From assembly GCF_052324685.1 (NCBI RefSeq), contig NC_135225.1, forward strand, positions 8,232,915 through 8,296,914: 64,000 bases of DNA. The letters run 5' to 3'. Numbering within the stretch: the stretch's first letter is position 1; each line of letters starts with the position of its first letter. Origin of the DNA: Brachyhypopomus gauderio (taxonomy: Eukaryota > Chordata > Actinopteri > Gymnotiformes > Hypopomidae). The translations under genes were made by a program, and so were the position numbers. Of the stretch, positions 25,201-40,881 are shown piece after piece. The notes under the pieces were generated by a model. The model worked only from the letters and a program-made list of their open reading frames with translations, was not told the DNA's origin and did no database searches.

Positions 25201-28200
25201 TTATATGAAGCGTGCCAGTGTCGAATGCTGAACAGCCCCACACTATGATGTTCCCACCTCCAAATTTCACTGTTGGTATGGTGTTATTGTGGTTATATGC
25301 AGTACCTTTTGACCACCAAGCATGTTGAGTATTATGGCATCCAAAGTGGTTTTTTTTTTCAATTGTTCAATACATGTTCCCCATGTCATTTCTCATTATT
25401 ACACATACAGACATGATTTATTTCTTTGCATGTGTGGATTGGATGGGCTGTTACCAAAATCTGGTAATTTCATGTCAACAGCACATTTTGAAATTCATTT
25501 ACTTGGAAAATTGATGATGTGTTCAATACTTATTTGTACCAACACTGCTTATATCATTCTAGTTCTAGCCATAAGAGGAAGTACTTACTCTGTATTAAAG
25601 CAAATGTGAGGACATTGCAGTTTCCTCTTTACAGACTTCCTGTTACACCACAGAGGCTTAACATCACTTGCCATTTGTCATCTTGTGTACTTCCTAAGAA
25701 GTTAGGCAGTGACCTCAAAGCATTAAGTCATCACATAGTATATGACCAAATCCAGCTTTTTCAGGAACAGACCAAAAAGACTTTCATGCAGCTTTAAAAT
25801 CCCATACCTAAAAAGAAGCTTGTAATGAAATGTATGCAAAATGTCATCACAGTCTGTCCATAACAAATACCATGTTCTAGCACAAAGGTGTCCATAACTG
25901 CACATAGCACCAGGACACCTTAAGCTGAAATTCAGTTTTGTAGTTCTGTCATCAGAATTGCGTCCGTGTGTCTTGGACACTCGGGTAAAGATAGGAACTG
26001 AGCTGTCAACCGATCACCAATTAGTGGCAGGCAAAGATGCTGGACAGACATGGCAGACCCAAACATATCTTGAGGGCTCAGAGGGCCAAGCAAATTGCGG
26101 CTTCTCCTGTCGCAGAGAGAAAACTCTGATGTGACACTGTATATAGTGAAGTTGTGGAGTACTTTCCATGCAGGAAGCAGAATTGGGGGTCCACCCATCA
26201 CTCGGGCTGAGGTGACCATGATGGCTTTCCAGAGGTTGGAAGCAAACCAGGATTGCTGTGAGGGCTAACCAGAGGTTAACTCGATGAGCCACCACAGGGT
26301 TTTGGTAAGTAGGACCCAAACCAAAACAACAGTGTTGGGTGTGACTAGAGATGAGAATGGGTAACAAAGGATTACCTGTGGAGACCAGGATTAGAACCCA
26401 GGTCACCACATGGATAAAGCAGCACTTAACTGAAGAAGCTAGGAAAAATGGCTTCAAAAAGAAAGGGACAACAGAACTAACAGGGAGCAAGTGGAAAACA
26501 AAACAAAGATGGTAAACTTCGAAATGGTTTGGGTGGGAAACACAGAACCAAAGGACACCAGGGGAAGGGCTGGCTCTCTCAACTACAGAGAACAACAACT
26601 GAAATGCACTTCTCAACTGAAAGAGTAACCAGAAGGAAACAAAGAGAGAGGAGAACAAACTTGTCCTTTTGGTTTCAGAGAATATTTTAAAGGAAGGAAA
26701 AGGTACAACCCAAAAAGAGGGAAAGACTTGAGAGAAATTGATGAAAAAGGTGAGAGCCTTTACCTGGGTTACCAGCTAGTCTGTTTCCAGAACACTGACA
26801 AAGACTCAGCAACTAGTGCTCTCTTGAGAGCTCTTTATAAATACTACTGAGCAGGTGTAGTTAATCAGGCTTGATTGGCCTGTTGGCTCCAACCGGTGGC
26901 TGGTGGCGTTCTGGTGCTGGAGCCAACCCTTACACAGGGCAGTTGTGAAACTCCTAAGTGGAAAGGCTCAAGGGGTGGATGAGGTTTTTAAGGCTCCTTA
27001 AAGCTCTGGATGTTGTGGGACTGTCCTAGCTGACATGTCTTTGCCACATTGCGTGGACATCGGGGACTAACGGTGGTTCCCATTTTTAAAAAAGGGATAC
27101 TGATAGTGTGGTCCAACTATCAGACTCCTCAACCTCCCCGGTAAGGTCTACGCTACTACGAGCTATCCAGTCCTTGTACAAACGGAGCAGGAGCCTGGTT
27201 CACATGTCCGGCAGTAAGTCAGACTGGTTTCCAGTTGTGGCTGGACTCCATCAGGGCTGCCCTTTGTCACTGATTCTATTCATAACTCTTATGGACAGAA
27301 TTTCTCGGCATAGCCAAGTGGTGGAGGGTATTCGGTATAGTGGCCTCAGGATTCCACGTCTCCTTTTTGTGGTCCTGTTGGTGTCGTTAGACCATGGTTC
27401 TCAGTCAGACAAGGATGGAGTGCCCTCTTTGGGTCGGGAGTGCCTCCTTGCCTCAAGTGGTAGAATTCAAGTATTCATGAATGAGGGAAGGATGGAATGG
27501 GTGGTTGACAGGCTGATGAGTGCGGCATCTGCAGTGTTGCAGATGCTGTACCGGACCGTTGTGGTGAAGAGAGAGTGCTAAGCTAAAAGTGATCGCGAGT
27601 ACAAGCGGCTGAAATTAGTTTCCTCCATAGGTTGTCTGGGCTTGTGGGGCATTCTGGGCATGTCCAACTGGTTGGAAACCCCGGGGACATGCTGGAGAGA
27701 TTATATCTCTCAGCTGTCCCGGGGACACCTTGGTATCCCCCAGAAGAGCTAGAAGTGCTGGCTGGGGAGAGGGAAACCTGTGCCTCCTTGCTTAGGTTAC
27801 TGCCCCACGACCCTTACCCAGATAAGTGGATGTTAATGGATAGATGGATGGATGTAAGATGTCAGACTTATGCACATGCATTTGTAGCACCTCACCTGTA
27901 TAGTCTCCTGCAAAGCCAACAGAGCTTGTTCCTTCTCCTCCAAAAGCAAACGGAAGGCTGGGTCAACATTTGGACCTGGTACCAAGAGAGGGCTGTAAAC
28001 GTTAAAACACCTTGTAAATACATAGTTTGCCTTCATAACATTCAAAATGACAACACTCATCTTTGATTCCCACATCTCACTATCCCATTCCCTCTGCTTA
28101 CTTAATGACGTATCCAACACTAATCTCGATAGCACTAATACAAAAATGCTTCTTATGCTTTAACCATCGCCAAGAAAACAATCCCCATGAACTGGAAAAC

Positions 28201-31200
28201 AAGACATATAACCAACATCTCACTCTGGAAAAATCTTCTGGACTATATTACTCTTGATAATACACCTGCTTCTAATACACACACAGATACACAATCTCTC
28301 TTCATATGGGTTTCAATTGTGACGGTGGGTGCGGCGTGAAGGACGAGACACAGAATCCCTCGGTGGCAGCAAACGTCACTTTACTTTTGCTTACAAGTAT
28401 AGCGCAATAGCGCACGTAGAACATAAACAGCACACAGACGTGTAAACTTTAGACAACGACGAGCACAGGACACTGCGCGAGCGCACATTAAATAGACAAA
28501 CCACATTAGCCCCACGTGATTATGAGACGAGTCACAGGTGAGACAGATTATCACAAGACATAACCACAACCACGTAGATCCACAGACGCAGACGATGCAC
28601 GTGGACAACGTAAACACACGCCCAAAAGGGAGGGGCCGGGGTCCTCAACGTGACATCAATATTAACTTTTCTTCAGAAATGACATTGTTACCTCGGCCTA
28701 TGAGCCTCCCACCCCCCCTTACATACAGATACAATACATGTAAACATACACAAACATACTAAAGATCATACTAAAGATCATACTAAAGATATATATATAT
28801 GCCTGCATACACACATTAACACAAAACAAAACACTAAACAGCAAATATTTAACTTATATATTTGTATATATCTCACCTCACCACACCTATACACACATAA
28901 GCACATACAACAATCACACATTCATGGACAAACACAGAAACTGCAATATTCAAAACACACCCCCCCCCCCCCCCCCCCATTGTCTCCCCTTCATTTCTCC
29001 TTTGTATTATTTTATCCCTTGGTCATACGTTCTTCCCCCCCAAAGTATTGCTATTGTCTTGTTATATGTGCTTTCATAAATATAAATGAAAAATAAAAAA
29101 TAAAAAAATGACAACACTCTTATCTTTGAATCTTTACATATAATATACATATAATATATACAATAATATATACAAATTATTTTACATACCTTGATTTCTG
29201 TGTCTTTTTTACAGGGGCTGCTGTCTTAGTCTCAATGATAACCTGTTGATTTTCTACAAGATTCACAAAGTATTATGGTATGGGATTATAATCTGTGATG
29301 GTACGAAGGCCCCCTGCCAGCCGCCTCCTTCATCAGTGGCAGCATTCATGTTTGTCTTGTCGTTGTGACGTCATGTTTGTCCCTCAGGTGGCCTTGGCCC
29401 ATTAGGGAATTGCCTCGCCCATGACATAATCAAGAAAGTGCCACAAAATTATGCTTTTGAACAAGCCTCAATTAATGGTGAAACATAAGCAATACAAAAT
29501 AAATCATGAAATAAAACAGCACTGAGCAAACTTAAAATCCGCAAAGAATCAGTCAAAGAAAAGCAAAGAAAAAAATCAGTTTTGCTTATGCAAAATTGGC
29601 TCATTTAGTTAGTATAAAAATGTACGTTGTCACTGTAACTCCTAAAAGAGTGCTGCCTTCAAGTTTCTCTAGGTATTGAAAAATACCATTACAATATACT
29701 GCACCAACCCACCCAGCATCCTCCCCAGTTGGTTTTAATCGCTCCTGGGAATTGCTAAGCCAGCAAAGCTAATATAATTACACTCTATGTGAACCCATTA
29801 AATACACTGAGGTCAAAAGGACAAAGAGAAGGCAATAGAGAGCCCCAGACTGCAGTCCACTGTATAACTACAAACTGGGAGGCTTTTATTTTGCACTCAG
29901 GAGTGCTTTGAGTCATCAACACCGACTAAGTTTGACCTTTACAATTTCCCCTGAGGGAAGGAAAATGACCGACAACAACAGAGCAATAGCTAGTAAAACA
30001 AAAAGCTTTCATTTTTTTGTACACAAAATGTTGTACCTACACTGTAACTACCACAGACTTTGTGAACCCACAGTGATTATGTTTTTGCTTTGTGCTAGCA
30101 ACAGCATTAAGCCATGTGCAGAGTCTGTCAGCAGTGATAAAGGCCATCTGGTTAAAAGAGCTGATATGAAGACTTCTCTTCCTACATGAAAAGAATGAGT
30201 CGGCCTGGGCTGACCTCACCGAGGAGATGTGACCTCACTTAAGACCAGATGATGATGAGGTGTAAGAAACAGAGGGCTCAGATAATTTGATTCATTTCAA
30301 GAAACGAAGAAAGCACAGAGAGTGTTGCTGTCATAGCTCCACAAGCTTCTAGTTTGTTTGCATTTGATTCTAATATGCTTAGTGTCCACCATAAATCTGT
30401 GAGGATAAATGACTGAAATCTTTTTTAAAAGATGTGCATTTGTTAAAAAGATTGAAAAGATAGACAGAAAAAGTTGAGGAAACAAAACAGACTACATAAA
30501 CAAATTAAAAACAATCAGCAAAAACTTTTGGTAAGTTCTTTCTTTCTTTAATTTTGGTAAGTGTTCCTGGTTGCTTCAAAAACATAAAACATTATCTCGA
30601 TGGCAGTCAACAGTACTGTTACTTGGGCCAAAGGGCAACACATCAGAGCAATGTGACATTGAGATCATGCCAACCTCAGGCACTATCAGCAGTTTGTCTA
30701 AAACTTTGATTTCTTACAAACTGCTGGTCTTCAGTGGAACAGACAGAATGAGCAAGCAGAGGAAATGCAAGATTGGGAATTTTGAACCTGCACTGCAGAG
30801 GACTTGGATGACTGTTTTGACATGACCACATAACAGCTAAGCTGTGGTGATGATGGAGGATTTATTTTCTAACATTGAAAAAGTTATACTCCACAGGCTT
30901 AGAATTAGACATCAGACCTACCTGTGTGTTGTTTGTTATTTATGGCGCTGTAGTATTCTAAATCCTACAATAAATTGAGATAGGAAAGTGATCAATTATT
31001 TATTTGCTCTTATCTGATAAGCCACAGAGACATGTTCTGTTGCAGTAACTAACCTCAGTGACATTTGAAACTCCTATTCGCTTCTCCTCTAGTTTCTCTC
31101 TGAGTGCCCACAAGACTGGCTCAATGATGCCTGGAGAGCTTAGCGCAACCTTCTTCATTATGTCCTCTGGTACATGAAAATTTATCTTGGAGAAAACCTT

Positions 31201-32964
31201 CCTGAAATTACAACACAAATAAAATGTACTACCTTTATGCCAATAGTGTTACCATTTTTCATTTTGCTGTTTATTGTACCTATTCATGTTGCAAATGCTG
31301 AGAAACAGAGAGAAATGTTTAATTACTGGCAAATAAAACCACAGAAGCAAACAAATGCTTTTATATGGTCACTGAAAAAATATAGTTTTGTAATCAGAAA
31401 ACAGGCTTACTCATTGTTATTATTATTCTGAAGGAATCACAGGAAATGCATTGATTGAGAACAGGTGCTAAGAACAAGGTCAAAGCCTAATGTCCCATTC
31501 TCATATTTAAAGTACTGTATTTACTGCATTCTGCATTTGCTTGCCTGTTCAGAGTGGCCCAGTTAGTCAGCTTCTGCTGAGTGGAGTGTGCAGGTGTGTA
31601 GTTGTGTAGTTCCACCAACTTGGGAAAGAAGTGCTTCACAACTTCAGCAGTCATAACTAGAAACATTAAAATTATAAAAATGCAGCTATCCCTCACCTGA
31701 TGGATGTTTTTCAGTAGACCTTACAGCAATCAAATAATCCGTAATCTTTAGTAGTAAAAATATTACAGAGGTAAAAACTGACGATCCTTCTCCTGCTTAT
31801 AAGATGGACACAGTAACAAGAATGCCATAAAAAATTTACATATCAGTGTTAAATGAGATTTTAAATTGTCTTGTATCTTCAGGGCAGTTACAGAATTGAA
31901 AACGCCATTTAATTAACCCTTCCTCTAGTGTTAGGGTCGTGACAGACCCGTTTGTAGGATGTAAGTACTACATAAATTTTTTATTGCATCAAGAATTTTT
32001 GACTTTGTCAGAAACTTCTATTTAAACAAAATAAATGTTTTCATAAAATTATAAAACTCTCTTGTTAAAATGATTACCTTTCTGTACGGTCAGTTTTGAC
32101 CCAGGTATAATTAGAAAACAATAATATTTGCCATAGCTGAAATTATAAACACACTAGGCTATATAACAACAGCCCACAGCCAGCTTTTCCTCCAACCATT
32201 TGATTTTCAGTTAGGGGCTTCTATCTTTTTCACAAACCAAGGAAAGGCAGACATTTCCAGATATGTAAGGCCAAATCAGTTTAGAGTTGTGTATACTGTT
32301 GTGTATGCTTTTACATTACATTTACATTACAACCAATACTGTCATGGATAAGGAAGCCTAACAAGATAACCAAGAGGTAAGAAACAAAATGGATCATAAA
32401 TAATTCGTTTTTAGGGTATCTAATGGTTGAACTGAGTCACGGGTCAAAACCAACCCATTAACCTGAGATAGTAACAGAAAGCTATCACAAGAGGAAGGTT
32501 AAAACCAGACTGTATCACTTATCCCTGTCAGTGAGTCACCATTAGAATTTCATCTCCTATTTTTCTTCTTTAAAATGTGTTGTCACATGTGGTCACATTT
32601 CGTTTCTGGCACTGAATTAATGGTATGATTTAAACAACTGTTTTTTTCAAATACAAACTGGTCCCTCCTCCTATGAATTCCTAAGCCTATCTCTGAACTT
32701 AAGTAACTAGCTATGTAACTGCACTTAACCTAGGTACTTAGGTAAAGATACGTAGAGATATTGCGCTAGAGATGTTAAAATTGTAATGAAGTAACGATAT
32801 CTAAATGATGTTAACATGTAAATACGCAGCTAGTTGGCTATCTTAGATGAGTTACCTCCATCACTGAAGTCGCGTGTTATGTTCCTTTTAGGTCTGGAGA
32901 GTTTTATGTTGTCAATCCAAGCGTAGAGGTCTTGTAGATCTTCTTCATCTAAGTTATTATTCAT
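22275..32964 (-). CDS. spef1: sperm flagellar protein 1 (CLAMP), calponin-homology microtubule-binding protein
   Basis: SPEF1 binds and bundles microtubules through a CH domain and acts in the central apparatus of motile cilia and in planar-polarity microtubules. Exons in transcript order: 32856-32964, 31545-31656, 31054-31201, 30922-30964, 29190-29253, 27896-27992, 22275-22388; 228 aa, close to the roughly 236 of human. The CH domain covers about residues 5-115 ([20 protein letters not shown], then [20 protein letters not shown]). A low-complexity linker follows, then a C-terminal coiled coil ([18 protein letters not shown], then [19 protein letters not shown]). All phases agree. Intron 2 starts with GC, not GT. 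Intron 1 holds a piggyBac-type element and intron 6 many transposons. The small middle exons 4 and 5 are supported by phase and splice signals rather than by recognised similarity. Confidence 0.92.
22549..22886. mobile_element. hAT-like non-autonomous element (spef1 intron 6)
   Basis: The left end TAGGGGTGTACCC...TTCAAATAGCGG mirrors the right end, which reads CAGGGGTACTCAAATAG on the other strand. Inside are the GC-rich blocks GGCCCGCGGGCCACATCCGG and GTGGCCCGCCAT, typical of Charlie/ZBED-like hAT relics. No transposase frame survives and I see no matching 8-bp duplication, so ends are approximate. Confidence 0.6.
22957..24639 (+). mobile_element. short non-autonomous LTR retrotransposon with two LTRs
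   Basis: The 5' LTR is 22957-23285 (TGTCACATTACAG...GTTACA) and the 3' LTR 24396-24639 (TGTCACGTTACAG...GTTACA). The 3' copy lacks about 85 bp found in the 5' copy after GTTGTCT. Both contain TTTAATGTGC and AATAAAGTAACG. A purine tract (GGTGGGGGGATC) sits directly before the 3' LTR, as a polypurine tract should. Flanks AACAC and AATAC differ by one base and may be the 5-bp target duplication. The internal part is only 1.1 kb and shows no protease, reverse transcriptase or integrase; it encodes a worn acidic Pro/Ser/Tyr repeat. It needs enzymes from elsewhere to move. Confidence 0.85.
23290..23830 (+). pseudogene. decayed internal ORF of the LTR element with an acidic Pro/Ser/Tyr repeat
   Basis: Read across frameshifts, the sense strand gives a basic N-terminal stretch ([20 protein letters not shown]) and then several imperfect copies of a unit of about 20-25 residues rich in Glu followed by SPPPSxYSxPTE (for example [36 protein letters not shown]). 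Frame changes near 23442 and 23566 and stops near 23664 break it. It could be a gag-like or accessory protein; I do not recognise a family. Confidence 0.45.
24805..25545 (-). mobile_element. Tc1/mariner transposon remnant
   Basis: On the minus strand, 25040-25130 reads [13 protein letters not shown], the Tc1 transposase block around the second catalytic Asp, and 25170-25275 reads [13 protein letters not shown], another Tc1 block. Both are broken by stops. The ends mirror each other: AAGTATTGAACATG near 24825 and GTGTTCAATACTTATT near 25520. The element is inactive and lies in spef1 intron 6. Confidence 0.75.
25940..26230 (+). mobile_element. LINE fragment, endonuclease side
   Basis: The stretch from GTGTCTTGGACACTCGGG through GAACTGAGCTGTCAACCGATCACC resembles the end of the endonuclease region of the fish LINE whose reverse-transcriptase part lies at 26935-27860. 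It has many stops. The two pieces are separated by about 700 bp of different sequence. Confidence 0.5.
26250..26934 (-). mobile_element. possible LTR, unclassified, between the LINE fragments
   Basis: Read on the minus strand it starts TGTAAGGGTTGGCTCC at 26934, followed by a TATA-like box (TATTTATAAAGAGCTC), CT-rich tracts and GGGTTCTAATCCTGG. This looks like a degraded LTR, but I find no clear second end or target duplication. A 214-codon minus-strand open frame (26014-26658) crosses its edge and is unlikely to be a real protein. Confidence 0.35.
26935..27862 (+). mobile_element. LINE fragment: reverse transcriptase and C-terminal part
   Basis: The plus strand encodes a worn non-LTR reverse transcriptase: [20 protein letters not shown] is the block before the catalytic YADD-type motif, which is missing (the sequence reads LLFVVLLVS in its place). 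Later parts match the ORF end ([37 protein letters not shown]). About 300 bp are deleted between the GKVY block and [10 protein letters not shown]. It ends in TGGATGGATG-type repeats near 27860, 34 bp from the splice donor of spef1 exon 6. Inactive. Confidence 0.8.
28318..28655 (-). mobile_element. solo LTR with perfect 5-bp target duplication (spef1 intron 5)
   Basis: Read on the minus strand it runs TGTCACGTTGAGG...CCACCGTCACA, the same family as 22957-24639. The duplication TCAAT lies at 28313-28317 and 28656-28660. It contains TATTTAATGTGCGCTCGCGC, as the other copies do. A solo LTR forms when the two LTRs of a full element recombine. Confidence 0.88.
28960..28978. repeat. poly-C tract (19 bp)
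   Basis: An uninterrupted run of 19 C in spef1 intron 5, downstream of a CA-rich stretch. Length is likely variable and error-prone in sequencing. Confidence 0.9.
29290..29430 (+). repeat. possible LTR-type repeat fragment
   Basis: The GC-rich segment from TGATGGTACGAAGGCCCC to GCCTCGCCCATGACA stands out from its AT-rich surroundings and has LTR-like wording (CATGTTTGTC, GTCCCTCAGGTGGCC). No partner copy or duplication is visible. Confidence 0.3.
31539..31550 (-). other. GC donor of a GC-AG intron in spef1
   Basis: On the minus strand exon 2 ends CTGAACAG followed by GCAAGC; the next exon starts after TTTCAG with GAAGGTTTTC. Joining them gives the conserved [14 protein letters not shown] reading with correct phase, and no GT donor lies within a codon or two. 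GC-AG introns are a rare but valid class, with AG/GCAAGT as the usual context. Confidence 0.8.
31917..32498. mobile_element. piggyBac-type non-autonomous element (spef1 intron 1)
   Basis: The element lies between two TTAA sites (31913-31916 and 32499-32502), the piggyBac target. The ends mirror each other: CCCTTCCTCTAGTG on the left and CCTTCCTCTTGTG on the other strand at the right. Inside, GGTCAGTTTTGACCC and GGGTCAAAACCAACCC are subterminal repeats. At 582 bp it has no transposase. Confidence 0.75.
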
Positions 32965-33072
32965 AATGAGAAGTACTTTTCCAACAACAAAAGGTGAGAC
33001 ATACGGCTAATTTAGCCAGTTTAGCTGGGATTATAGTCCCGTTTGTTTTGCACGCATCAGGTTGTTTGTGTC

Positions 33073-33085
33073 GTTTCTAGGCAAC
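33073..33085. promoter_or_regulatory. RFX X-box upstream of spef1
   Basis: The 13-mer GTTTCTAGGCAAC fits RYYNYY-N1-RRNRAC with the ideal 1-nt spacer and lies 109 bp upstream of the spef1 ATG. It is a close relative of the canonical site GTTGCCATGGCAAC. It suggests RFX/FOXJ1 control, as expected for a motile-cilia gene. Confidence 0.7.
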
Positions 33086-33205
33086 GAGAATACGGCACGG
33101 GACAGTGGTCAATTCATTTAAAACCCAAAAGATATATTTTATTATAAACTGAAATATTAATCTTTTCTGAAATACTGACACTACAACACTGATAACCAAA
33201 ACCGC

Positions 33206-33211
33206 TTTATT
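33206..33211 (-). terminator. candidate adam8 poly(A) signal
   Basis: TTTATT on the plus strand reads AATAAA on the minus strand, about 575 bp beyond the adam8 stop. It would end adam8 about 120 bp before the spef1 X-box. Other AATAAA-like words nearby cannot be excluded. Confidence 0.35.
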
Positions 33212-33786
33212 TACTTGTTCTTAAGGCAAAGATAATATAGCAATTAAATTACTAAATAATTAGTATTTAAAATTCCAGCAATAAAAAATTGTCTTCAGTC
33301 TATCAGACCAGCTGAGAACACGTAAGAATCTTTAGTAGACAAAATAGCCAACATTGGATTGAGTGCAAAAAGTGAAAGGGCAAGTAAAAACAGTCGTAGC
33401 ATCTGGCATGTTCCCAGGATAACAATGAACTCTAAATTACAGTGTCACAACTATGAATACAATTTGTACTTTTACATTCTGGACTCTGGCTCGATAAAAC
33501 AGAAGTTACAGCTACATCCATTACCAAACAACATTGCATTACATTGTACTATAACAGAAATTCAGGAAATGGAAATAGGCAAGTCCTGTGTGCACATAAA
33601 ACATAACCCTCATATTCTTTAATCCTCTTCTTCAATCCCATTATGATGCTCAGTACCAAAGTGGAGACAAAGGTTAATCTGAAAAATAATCTTCAAAGCT
33701 TTGACTTTCCAGAGGCATTAAGATTGCTCACAAAGCATCTCCTGGAGGTTTGAGTGACTCAGAATAAGTCATCTGCTTCATGTAAT

Positions 33787-40275
<6,489 letters not shown>

Positions 40276-40881
40276 GGTTATCCTGCCACAGCACTCCGCT
40301 GCTCAAAGAAAAGCACCGGAACGCGGTCACACATCTCGACAGACCGAACCGTGCCACGCCTCTCCAAAATTCGGAGAATTAGCATGAAGTGACAAATCAT
40401 TCATCCGGTGAGATCATCCACTTGAGCACTTCTGTTTAACCAAGACAAGTCAAAGAAATCACAATAGTTCCACTATTATCTTCTAAAGTTATCTTAACTC
40501 TGACTGATGCAGCATTCAGCATTCTGACTCCGCATTTGTTTGGGCTACCATACTAGCAAGAAGAAAAAAAACAAATATAGATGTGGTGTATCTAAGAAAA
40601 AGTCAAATATTCCGTAATTCTCGACAGTTTAAACCATCAGGTGGTTTCTTTTGTAATATGCTAAATTGATCGTGGTGCGCAATCTAAGCGAATTTGACTT
40701 TGCTGACATCTTGTGGCCATTGTTTGAAGGTACAGCATCACGTAAGATTACGTGAGGGAAATCGGTTCCGATGACGTTTTAACCACGTTCGAGGAAGTGT
40801 TTGTAATCGTGTTTGAACGTGAACACGACATGTTTAGACCGACTGCAAGCTAGCTAGTTATCTAACAAGACGTCGCTCACT
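40276..40881. promoter_or_regulatory. 606-bp divergent promoter between adam8 and znf511
   Basis: The two start codons face away from each other across 606 bp, so the promoters must share this interval. It is not strikingly CpG-rich. I see no exon; 5' UTRs of both genes should lie here. Confidence 0.55.

Noticed and set aside
26014..26658. 214-codon minus-strand open frame
   Set aside because: It crosses the border between a LINE piece and an LTR-like piece, has no recognisable domain, and its composition is that of a CT-rich strand.
27108..28066. Two plus-strand open frames as host genes
   Set aside because: They are pieces of the broken LINE reverse-transcriptase gene, and the second runs antisense over spef1 exon 6.
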